From assembly GCF_019649055.1 (NCBI RefSeq), contig NW_026570522.1, forward strand, positions 1-61,829: a stretch of 61,829 bases of DNA, given 5' to 3'. The DNA comes from Paramacrobiotus metropolitanus (lineage: Eukaryota > Tardigrada > Eutardigrada > Parachela > Macrobiotidae). Under the pieces are notes generated by a model. It was not told the DNA's origin and did no database searches. It was given only the letters and a program-made list of their open reading frames with translations. Position 1 is the first letter of the stretch. The number at the start of each line of letters is the position of its first letter. A program made the translations under genes and the position numbers. This document shows positions 27,193 to 36,318 of the stretch, piece by piece.

Positions 27193-28106
27193 CAGGGGGT
27201 CGTCATTAGCGTTAGGGTACGGGGATTTTTTAAAATTCGGTTTCTGTAATAAGAATGGCTAATGATCGAGTTGTGTGATCATTAATGGGTACTGAAGCTC
27301 TAACAAAACTGCATGAACTATTGTGTACTGTATCCGTATCCATCCTCATTTTCCGTGTAAGCGCCGGAAGAAAAGTCGTACCATACATACGAGGCCATCG
27401 CCTTTATTTTATCGCAAGTTCGCAGCTAATCGACTTGTGTTTGTATGTATTTATCAAGCTACTCGAGAGCAAACGAAGGTCAGACGCGGTCACACTGATA
27501 AATAGTTTAAAATCCAAAAGATCTTAACTTAAATCTTGGGTGTATATCTGTGGGATTCGCTTCGACCTTGTACAAAGGACTCGCGCTTGTTCCTAGCGAC
27601 GCTGTCCGTATTGCTGCTGACAAAAAGTGTCAGCAAAACCAGTTTATGTTTTGTTGAACTGTGTTTCACGAATAAAGAAATACTCAATAATTCTAATGAT
27701 TCCAACATACACCACCACAATGCCGCAACGCCGCGTACCGTTTCCCAAATTACCAATCCCAGTTATATGTCTACGTATGCGTTTACATAAAGGAGCAAGA
27801 CGTTTATATATACGCAATTTAATGCGTGCAACAAAAAACAAAGCCAATGTTTCTTACAATTATACAGTCATCTGGCAGTTTTCGAACTCGCCGTATGATT
27901 GTAAAGCGTACGTAAATCTGACGAGCGCTCGCCAGAACACTTCCGAAAGTTCCGGATAATAAATGACCTTTTCACCTCTCTCGAATCGGCCTTCCGTAGT
28001 CTAAATAATTTGAACTACAGTGACAACGACATCCGATTTACACATTCTTCCACTTGCGCAGGACACCAACTGCATTCACATGAATAGAGCTAACTGGGTA
28101 TTGTTA
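27193..28106. other. Intergenic, no supported gene
   Basis: AT-rich DNA with short overlapping ORFs in several frames (up to 110 codons) and no recognisable domain, repeat or splice pattern. I see nothing else here. Confidence 0.6.
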
Positions 28107-28352
28107 TTAATTTATGCTGGAAATGCCTTGAATTCCCGTTGCACCCAACACCGCACAAACGTTAACACCTGTGTGTGCCAGATCTTTCCGCCTCGCGCCC
28201 CCAAGAATATTGGCTGCACTCTGTATTCCTTTAAACAGCAATGCGATTACTGCAAAAATCTCTTGCGCATACGATTGCATGCAAATGTTCGAACAAATCA
28301 GAGCTAAATGTTTGAGACAAAGGGGTGGTAGGACTTCCAGTGGGCAATGCAA
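28107..28352 (-). CDS. Possible small ORF or exon, unknown function
   Basis: An 81-codon minus-strand frame has a plausible protein-like stretch: a hydrophobic segment with Cys residues, then GIQSAANILGGARRKDLA and GVNVCAVLGATGIQ. It lies downstream of the CAP-like fragment on the same strand and could be an exon of it or of a separate small secreted protein. I recognise no family. The first codon reported for this frame may not be the true start. Confidence 0.2.
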   Translation of the reverse strand: MHCPLEVLPPLCLKHLALICSNICMQSYAQEIFAVIALLFKGIQSAANILGGARRKDLAHTGVNVCAVLGATGIQGISSIN

Positions 28353-28749
28353 CCGGTCTCACTCGGTCGTATCTGTACAGCGTGATTACGGATTGCATCC
28401 TAAAAGCTATTGAAAATTCACGAGCTCCTGCATCGATTGCATGAAAGTTACTATATTTTCCAAGGCGAATTGAACAGAGGAAAAGTCATTGTACAATAAA
28501 TTGTTTTTTGAGTTTTTCTCGCTTTCACACCTTAAGTGCCAATTTCCTTCAGCAGTTTTTAACAGACAATTCTCTTATTACAGGTCCCGGCTGTTTTCAT
28601 GTTTTAGCGCAGAGACAGTCGCCAGTGGCGCAAGTCTCGTAGCGTATGTTATTTAGAATAAATGAATTATAAATACTTAGTACTAGTTCTGCCATACCAG
28701 GTATCTGGCGACTGGTGGATGTGTCATGATTTGTAGGACACGTGTTGGC

Positions 28750-29265
28750 TCAGTACTGTGCGTTACTGGCTGCACAGTCGCTCCAGTCCAGTTTGTTCAT
28801 ACCCTGAGCGGACTCCGACCTTCGGTAATTATTATGCACGTTAAGGATTTCCAGGATGGTATCCCCGGCAGGGTTGGGAGTCGTCAGAGGAAAATATGCT
28901 ATATCATTGGCGGAAGTGGCCTTGCACTTGCTTTTAGCGTCAGTAGAAAGGCTGGTGTCACACTTATTCGTACATCCGGCAGCGGCGGGAGTAGCAATCG
29001 CAGGGCAAGCAGGCGTCGAAGTAGAAGTAGTAGTAGTGGTACTGGTGGTTGAAGTTGTAGTTGTTGTAGTAGTTGTTGTCGTAGCGGCAGTGGTTCTGTC
29101 GCTAGTAGTCAACCTGATGATGGCGACACATTGACCACTGACTGTCGTGCTAATCGATGAGTCACAAATGCATTTAAAATTGTGACAGAGGGACAAGGGA
29201 TTTTTGCAGCGCTTTCCATTTCCGGCACATGGACATCCCAGGGCTGCATTAGATGTGGCACCCAT
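28750..29265 (-). pseudogene. Cys/Thr-rich secreted-type protein with CAP (SCP) domain start; in-frame TGA
   Basis: The minus-strand frame opens with ATG at 29,265, preceded by an acceptor-like ATCAGCAG, so it may be an internal exon. Order of parts: a Cys-rich segment (CPCAGNGKRCKNPLSLC, CICDSS), a Thr/Ser run of about 30 residues like a mucin linker, a second Cys-bearing stretch, and then ILNVHNNYRR and KLDWSDCAASNAQY, which match the start of a CAP/SCP domain (HNxYR and the Ala-rich helix). The frame stops at TGA (28,750-28,752) exactly where CAP domains usually have Trp, and the following codons (ANTC, then a SRQIPGMAE stretch) still look CAP-like. It is either a pseudogene with a Trp-to-stop change or a base error. 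No signal peptide is visible in this exon. The role in related proteins is extracellular. Confidence 0.55.
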
Positions 29266-29945
29266 GCACCTGCTGATAAATGAAAGCAGGCTTTGTTCCG
29301 ACGATGCGATCCCGGATGATGACGATAACGATCACAAGCTTCCAAAGGGACGCGCTCCAAAACCATCAGCTTGCCAAAATACTACACTGAACATGATGCA
29401 AGCATAATTTACCACGCTCAACATTTGAAACATACCTAACCATACCTAGCTAGACCTATGGATCGGAACGTAAAGCGAAAAACTCAATTGAAGGTAATCA
29501 GCGGGCAGGAATGTGATAGAGCTTGTATGAAGAGATTATGATTAGGAAGAGTAATGCAGGTATATAACCGATATATCTCTGCTTCTAAACACTTGGTGAA
29601 GTTAGCTGTTTTGCCATACCCTTGGAGCGACAGTATAACTGCATCTTTGCTGCTAATTATTGTTTCCGAAAAAGTCGTACCTAAATATACCGGCTTCTTT
29701 CTGCAGTCCTACTACACTCCTGCGCTTTGTATACCTATAAAATACAATACTGTCACTGCATGCTGTAATTATAATTAAGTATTTTACTATGCTTCAGGAT
29801 GCTCTTGATACTTCATTAGAAAACAGCCGGTAATGATTTATTTCAAGGTTTAGTTGTGTCACCGAAAACTAATAAGAAATAATTACAAAGTATACTCGTA
29901 TACAGTATCTTTATCAATAGATTCATATATCCTTACGTTCTTATT
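29266..29945. other. Intergenic, no supported gene
   Basis: AT-rich sequence with only short ORFs (up to 74 codons), none with a recognisable motif. A 5' exon of the CAP-like gene, including a signal peptide, could lie here on the minus strand, but I could not identify one. Confidence 0.5.
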
Positions 29946-29946
29946 T

Positions 29947-30245
29947 TTTGGAAATTATCTCCTAAATCAAGATTGATTTTTTCAGTAGGTTGATAATTTT
30001 ATAAAATAAAGCATCGCACAAACGTTGCTACCTGTATCTTTAAAAAAATTTTAAGTTTTGGAGAAGGTCTAAAAAAATTTTTAAAAGTTGTAGTACTTAA
30101 GGGTTATTAGTACTTAACGGTTGCTAGTTTTGGAAATTATCTCCTAATTCAACGTTGATTTTTCCACTAAGTTGTTAATTTTATAAAATAAAGCATCTTC
30201 CAAAGCTTCCTACCTGCAGCTTGGAAAAAAATTTCTGGTTTCCGG
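29947..30245. repeat. Direct duplication with 182-base spacing
   Basis: The segment beginning TTTGGAAATTATCTCCTAA at 29,947 is repeated from 30,129, including TTTTATAAAATAAAGCATC and a TACCTG block about 80 bases further on. The two copies are diverged. The surroundings are very AT-rich and contain no gene. Confidence 0.75.
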
Positions 30246-30563
30246 AAAGTTTTCAGAAACCCTTTCAAACTTTCTGTACTTAGCGTTTAAAGTTCATAGA
30301 AATTTCCAGTAAATTCTGGAAACGTCTCGAATGAGCAAATACAAATTTCGCAGCTTAGCAACCTGAACTGCAGACCTGCGTGTGTTATTTAAATTGTCAG
30401 TTCCATCAAAAATTCAAAATTCCAACTTTTTTTAAATTCTTGAAACATTTAAGACGTTTTTAAAACATGTTCGAATACCTCAAAATAACTATTAATTTTT
30501 CCAAAGTCGGCTGCAAAGCTTTTACATTTCCAGAATTTCAAAATATTTCTAAATATTTCGACT

Positions 30564-30584
30564 CGGCCCCGCTGCGCGGGGCCG
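30564..30584. repeat. GC-rich perfect hairpin
   Basis: CGGCCCCGC, a 3-base loop and GCGGGGCCG form a perfect 9-bp-arm inverted repeat inside AT-rich DNA. Similar GC hairpins lie at 33,525-33,544 and, less perfectly, near 30,905 and 35,580. Confidence 0.8.
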
Positions 30585-30670
30585 TTACCTCTATTTTTTT
30601 AGCCTCCAGAGTTTCGAAATTTTAAAAATGTCTAGAAATGTCTGAGTACCTCAATATCTCGCAGTCTTAA

Positions 30671-31755
30671 GGGATTTGGCCCGTTACATACTACATAGCG
30701 CCAAATTTGTATGTATCCACGACAACTTGCGCTGTCGCACGCTCCTAAACCCTAATTCTCATAACGGTCCTCATACTCATAACCCTATTTCTAATTCAGA
30801 ATTCCTACTCAAAACGGCTTTCATAATCATAATCATACTTTGATCCTAACGGTTATCATATTTTTGTTCGTATTCATAACTCAAACCTTTACCGCTACTC
30901 ATACCAGTGCGCTACTGCGCTCAATGTTATTAGTAAAAGCATCATAGTAATTATTAATCGTAAAAACCGTAATATTGACACTAAGTTTTAATAGCTGTTG
31001 CGCAAATTGTGCACCGTTCTTGAATTTAAAAAAAAATTTTTTTTGATATCTACTTTTGTCCTGGGTAGTAATTTGCGTTATTACTGTTCCTGTGTTCCAT
31101 TGCTGTACAGTGTACGCGATGCTTTTGTCGAAATTTAGTTTTGTGGAAATGAAAAGTTAACGGCCCGTTCACTTTTTGTTTGGTGGAAGCTACGTACAAG
31201 CCCATTAATATTTCAGGTTTTTTTTCATTAGCTCTAGTTTACAAATGGACGAAAGTGGACAATGGTAGATTTTCTTGCTCAGTTTTTATATGCAGATTAA
31301 ATTACTTAGCTTTCGTTATTCAGTTCAAGTTTACTGAAGTCATGTTGTAATGAAGCCATTTTCTAATAAATATTTTTTCGCTACTAATTCAGGTGAAATA
31401 ATTTTTACGAGTAGACGAAAGCGGGCGGTTGAGTAGACTTACATGAACACATGGTTGTAATTGAATATTACATTTTTGACACACCAGCATGAGTAATGGT
31501 TAAGATATGAGCAATAATTATAAATAAATTAATATGATGACCGGTAGGACCAAAGTATGATTATGATTATAAGGGCCGTTTTGAGTATGAATTCGGAGTT
31601 AGAAGTAGGAATATGAGTATGAGTATGAGAGCCGTTATGAATATTAGGTACATACCTAGCCTGGCTAGCCATGCAAAAAAGTGTTTAGGATTGCGCGACT
31701 GTGGAAGTTCCCGTGTATTTACCCGAATTTGGTGCTATGTACCGGGCCAAATCCC
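30671..31755. mobile_element. Foldback/MITE-like element with ~240-270-bp terminal inverted repeats and TTAA flanks
   Basis: The left end GGGATTTGGCCCGTTACATA (from 30,671) and the right end, read on the other strand from 31,755 (GGGATTTGGCCCGGTACATA), are near identical. The inverted similarity continues, with gaps, to about 30,907 and 31,482. Internal shared blocks include CTCAAAACGG and ATAATCATAATCATACTTTG. Both ends are flanked by TTAA (30,667-30,670 and 31,756-31,759), the duplication made by piggyBac-type transposases. There is no ORF inside, so it is non-autonomous. Confidence 0.8.
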
Positions 31756-31759
31756 TTAA

Positions 31760-33524
31760 TTGTCTAATTTATATGTAATTTCTAAGTATCTAAAAGCCGG
31801 CCCGCGGCCCGTTTACCGTATTCACTCACATGGCGGCTCTGTGATACTGGTGGTAGCTTGGGCATTCACTAACCTCGAAATCTCATAAACATGTATTTAT
31901 TTTATTTTAATAAATACTGAAGAGCTTGACTGATGGCTGAAAAAATCTTACAATTAGTATCTAAAGATGCAGCCTGCAAGGACACCTTGGGCGACCGTTA
32001 ACTGTTCCCCGCAAGTTTCCATTAATTCTGCGCTGAAAAAATGGTAAGTATTTTATGGGTATCGTGTATAGATACAGGTCGATCGCGCCAACTGTTTGCA
32101 GTTTTTTTTAAAAAATTGTAAAATGTCAGCCGTCAACAAATAAATAATTATTTCATTTTAACATGGTTGCAGCATCTGTCTAACATGTTTTGCACTTGAA
32201 TCGCCCTGTTGAGAACGTTTTTCGAATCCCAGTGATATCGAAATTGTTTCCGACCGTCTTGCAAATGGGGCTTGACCCATCGGCCGTGGTTGCAGTCTTC
32301 CGACTTTAAATTTGTTTAGAGCTTTCGTTGACGTCTTATCGCAAAAGTGATAAGTTTGGGCTGTTGCCCAACCAGTACTCTTGCGAAACATGCCTGCCAT
32401 GAACCGAGTTTCACCAAACCCGCCTGACCTTTGCAGAGTCAGTGCGGGCACCGTTGAAAGGGTGGGCAACCCCACTTCCGCCGTCTCAGTGCAGCCATGG
32501 AGTGTCTCAAATGTGCATTCTTGACAAAATCACGTGGAGGAAGTGTTCACTGTCCGCTTAAAACTTTTCATCAAAACAAAAGGCTCGAGACGTTCCAATC
32601 CGCCCACTTTCTCCAGCAGTCATGACTTTTTTTAGTCATCGCTTCATTAATTTTCTTCTCCATTCGTCCAGGACTTATATCTCCTTTCCTGTGTTGTAGA
32701 TATTTGTCGACACCCCAAAATTAACTCAGGTAGTCCATGTCTCATTCATGGAAATTATTAGTTTGAGATTCCCCGCTCCTTGCGCTAGGCAACCACATTT
32801 CTCGGTAGGTGCTTTCTACCATACAAGTCTATGGGAGATGCCCTTTGCGTCGAGATCCCCTCGACCACTGATCACGCAAGATTTTGCTAATAACGCCAAC
32901 GAACATCTTAGGGGCTGTACAATAACTTCCAGAAAACTCCAGGCAGCAATCTTAACGCTGAGATTTTCCCAAGGGTAGTTATTACCATGAAAAAACTGAC
33001 AGGTGCCCCTTCCCCAAAAACACCGCTCGGCTCCCTACTAACACATTAAAAGATATTAGTTTTGATGGTGCTCGATTTGCAAAAAAAAATTTTATTAGAA
33101 ATATGCCGAAAAAGCAATAAAACGACTTACAGAAATATTTTTAATTTATTTTTTGCAACTGCCCACACTTGGTGTGATCGACCTGTATATGACCCCACTC
33201 AATCCATTTTATCACCGTTAAAATATTATCTGTGGAACCAAAAAATTCAAGTTTTCAGTTCGTTAGATCGGTAATATAAAGTTACCCTAAAAACGCCATA
33301 AAGAACCATGAAAAAAGGAAAACTTACGGGGGCTTTCACAGTTTTCAGAAAACGGTCGAATTTAACCGGAATACTTGAAAAAATTCCGCATTCCTTCATG
33401 TTTAAAATGTTTTCGCAGCTGGCCTCGCTGGGTTTTATATTTGAAATATTTCTCAAAATTTTTTTTATTGCTGTACGAAGTATATTTTGTATTTCTTTCA
33501 TACTTCCATACCTCAAACACAACT
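31760..33524. other. Intergenic, no supported gene
   Basis: AT-rich with scattered ORFs of 70-106 codons on both strands that overlap each other and carry no recognised motif. The longest minus-strand one (32,158-32,475) is basic and lacks family resemblance. Confidence 0.5.
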
Positions 33525-33544
33525 GGTCGCGCGCTAGCGCGACC
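33525..33544. repeat. GC-rich hairpin
   Basis: GGTCGCGC, loop GCTA and GCGCGACC form an 8-bp-arm inverted repeat in AT-rich surroundings, like the hairpin at 30,564. Confidence 0.8.
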
Positions 33545-33869
33545 GATACTTGTATTCATACAATCTTACCGACTAAAACGTATTTATGCGCCGTTTTTAT
33601 AGACTCGTCAACGCGTGGTCAGTTTTAGTCCAGCTTGGTCTTAAAAAATCCATATTTTCCATAGGTTTGCCAATAGATTTTTGTTTTTTTTTTATTAACC
33701 AGTGGTCAGAAGATGGTTCTACTACGTTTTAAGTATAGGAAACGTAAAGAGCACTCGAAGACGTATTCGTGCACAGCAATAAAAACTACTTAACATATTG
33801 ACTGTAACCACGGAGACTATAGCGGATGCATAAATACTCGTACTTGCTTTTTAGTGTAGATGATAATTA

Positions 33870-34799
33870 TGGGACACAAATATAAATATGCAAACCCAGA
33901 TAAGCACTTTTGTTCACGTCACAACGACCTCCCCTTTACGGCAGTTGGTCCATATTGCGTGACGCAAATATGCAGAACTTGCATATCCCGCCCAGAATAA
34001 GCAAAATAAAGAAACTACTCCGGAGTAGTTTTTTTGAAATGGCAACTCAAATAAGCAGCTTATTTGAACGTACATCGTACAGAAATGTGTTACGATCAAG
34101 AGGCTTATCAGCAGGTTCCTCAGGTTATCCCTGATGTTTCTCTCGCATACTAGTGATGTTATGTTTGAAATAGTTTTGTTTAGCACCTGACGACGGTAGT
34201 CTGTAACTCACTATTGTTTCTGAGCTAATCATGTTCTGCTCTTCGTCTCCGAGCCATCAGTATCTGAACCTGTGCCTGTTCCTACCCTGTTCCTACGGTA
34301 ATCACAGTTCGGTCTCAAGAAAATACAGGAACTGGTCGAAACATGAAGAGCAAGTTTTAGCTAAACGGCTGGCAGAGCAGCTGGATTTGGTAGATGGAAG
34401 TCATTTCAATTTGGTAAACATCAGAAGGCAGGGATTGGTTCTAAAAGCAACGGAGAGAAACACACTGCCGTGGCCCGCATAATTGCTCAAATTTGAGATT
34501 TTGACAAAAGAAAAAGCTAAAATAGCTGTAGTTTTCACACATTTTAATTTAACATTTTAATTTATTAGTACTGTGCTTAACGGAGCTACATTAAATGCAT
34601 CGGGAAGATTTTAGTTACAGACTGCAGTAATATGCTTACAAGCTACAGTAAAATGCAGTTTTGAAAAAGGAACACAAAGCTAGAAAGTGCGCGTAAATTA
34701 CGCAACGAAGATGGGCAACGGTTTATTGGATGGTTCCGTTTTGCCTGTGACGTGAACAAAAGTGCTTTTCTTGGTTTGCATATTTATATTTGTGTCCCA
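33870..34799. mobile_element. Foldback element with ~53-bp terminal inverted repeats and TA flanks
   Basis: The left end TGGGACACAAATATAAATAT is repeated in inverse orientation at the right end. The match extends through GCAAACC, AAGCACTTTTGTTCACG and TCAC, about 53 bases. A TA dinucleotide abuts each end (33,868-33,869 and 34,800-34,801), as expected for Tc1/mariner-type insertion. The 930-base interior holds an 83-codon frame at 34,231-34,482 but no transposase motif. Confidence 0.75.
34231..34482 (+). CDS. Small ORF inside the foldback element, unknown
   Basis: An 83-codon frame with ATG. Its C-terminal half (RNWSKHEEQVLAKRLAEQLD) is a charged, helical-looking stretch with a Trp-Glu-Glu arrangement loosely like SANT/Myb-type helices, but too little for a family call. 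It may be a captured exon or chance. Confidence 0.2.
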   Translation: MFCSSSPSHQYLNLCLFLPCSYGNHSSVSRKYRNWSKHEEQVLAKRLAEQLDLVDGSHFNLVNIRRQGLVLKATERNTLPWPA

Positions 34800-34889
34800 T
34801 AAATTATTGTGTTAATAGTACGCAAATTTACCTAATTTGGAAAACGTCCATAAAAGGTACAGCGTACCTTATGTCGCATATACAGTACT

Positions 34890-35440
34890 TATCTCAGTAA
34901 TCTGCATACGTCAGAACGTAAAAATATCAGAAGATGAGAACGTCAGAAAACAGAATGTCAGATAATCAGAACGCAAAAAATTAAGAACGTTAGATGTCTG
35001 AACGTAAGAAATTCAGAACGTCAGAACATCAAAACGTCAGAACGTCAGAATACCAGAAGTCAGAACGTGAAAAATTTAAAAGGTCAGAACGTCAGAAATT
35101 CAGAACGTCTAAACGTCAGAACGAAAGAATATCAGAAGTCAGAACGTGAAAAATTTAAAAGGTCAGAAAGTCGGAAATTCAGAACGTCAGAATATTAGAA
35201 CGTCAGAAAAATTAGAACGTCAGAACGTGTAAAATTAAGAACGTCAGAAATCTTGAACGTCTCAACGTCAGAACATCAGAACGTCGAAACGTGAAAATTC
35301 AGAAACGTCAGACCGTCAGAATATCAGAATGTCAGAACATTAGAACGTGAAACGTTTTAAACGTCAGAACATCAGAAATTAAGAACGTCGGAACATGAGA
35401 ACGTCAGAACGTGAAAAATTAATATCGTTTAAACGTCAAT
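34890..35440. repeat. Degenerate short tandem repeat, core CAGAACGT
   Basis: The octamer CAGAACGT and variants (TCAGAACGTCAGAA, AGAACGTC) recur dozens of times over about 550 bases with irregular spacers such as GAAAAATT. No ORF runs through it. Confidence 0.9.
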
Positions 35441-35784
35441 ACGTCTTATAAAATACGACTACGAAAGCCTATATGCGATTAAAATCATAGTCTTAAAAAA
35501 CTTTTTTTTCTATAATTCTGGGTTTTTTATATTTTTAATGACCTTTCCAAATTAAGCTAATACTCTCCAGTACATACGTGCCGAGCGCGGATGCGCGAGG
35601 CTACCTTGTATGTATAATTATTCAACAATTAGGGAGAGGATATGCGACCCTTGTCAGCCATTAACAGTTTAACACACATTTGCACAGCGCATGACTATCA
35701 CGTAAGGTATTATTATACGTCATTTATGAATAGTGTCGATCTGACGTCGTGCACGCACACCCATTGCACATCTTGTTTATACAC

Positions 35785-35822
35785 GTCAATTAGTACGAAA
35801 TTTATGATTTCGTACTAATTTA
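35785..35822. repeat. AT-rich hairpin
   Basis: AATTAGTACGAAAT, a short loop and ATTTCGTACTAATT form a perfect 14-bp-arm inverted repeat, possibly a small transposon end or a terminator-like structure. No neighbouring gene is recognised. Confidence 0.6.
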
Positions 35823-36130
35823 TAAGAAAATAACCAGCAAATCGTTGTGGAGGCGAGCAGAAAACGAGACTATATCGCAGGTGCGCATCTGAGATGGGCT
35901 GACGCTTGCTCGCGAACAAATGTTCATTTGGATCACGCATAGACTGATATGCAGAATTATCCATTAGCTGTTTATGTAAAGCCGGTGTTCGCGGTAAGCC
36001 TGATGGACGCATCCGGCAATTTCCGGCACAGGATAGACAGCACAATTTAAAATGCTAATACCTAAGGGCCAGGAGATGTGACCTTTCAGGTTTTCGCTTT
36101 TCCCGCAACCGAAGAGCGTTTGGCTATTAA

Positions 36131-36135
36131 CTATA
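36131..36135. repeat. Target-site duplication CTATA, left copy
   Basis: CTATA immediately precedes the left LTR and is repeated at 40,394-40,398 immediately after the right LTR, a 5-bp duplication typical of Ty3/gypsy integration. Confidence 0.9.
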
Positions 36136-36274
36136 TGTCGTGACGTGATAATAAATGTATATTTATTATCGAACTCGCAGGTCGCTGACTGAATGTCAGC
36201 AAAGCACAACAATGACAGGCAACTTCTATGTTGCTATGCAAAAGGTCATGTGTATACACTGCACATATCTGACA
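36136..36274 (-). repeat. 3' LTR of the retrotransposon
   Basis: 139 bases from TGTCGTGACG to TATCTGACA (plus-strand view), identical over its full length to 40,255-40,393. It includes an AATAAA on the minus strand that could serve polyadenylation. Confidence 0.95.
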
Positions 36275-36282
36275 CCTCCCCC
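36275..36282 (-). other. Polypurine tract
   Basis: On the minus strand GGGGGAGG directly abuts the 3' LTR, the expected position for the plus-strand primer. Confidence 0.75.
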
Positions 36283-36318
36283 AGTGGGGAGACCCACTCA
36301 ACTAAAGCCAAAACAAAG

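Noticed and set aside
28020-28307. 95-codon plus-strand ORF
   Set aside because: No motif. It overlaps a slightly more protein-like minus-strand frame and has no splice or neighbour support.
28856-29134. Val-rich plus-strand ORF
   Set aside because: Antisense shadow of the Thr-rich run of the CAP-like gene; poly-Val reads from the complement of ACT/ACC repeats.
32158-32475. 105-codon minus-strand ORF
   Set aside because: No family resemblance, no neighbouring exons, and located in otherwise gene-free AT-rich DNA.
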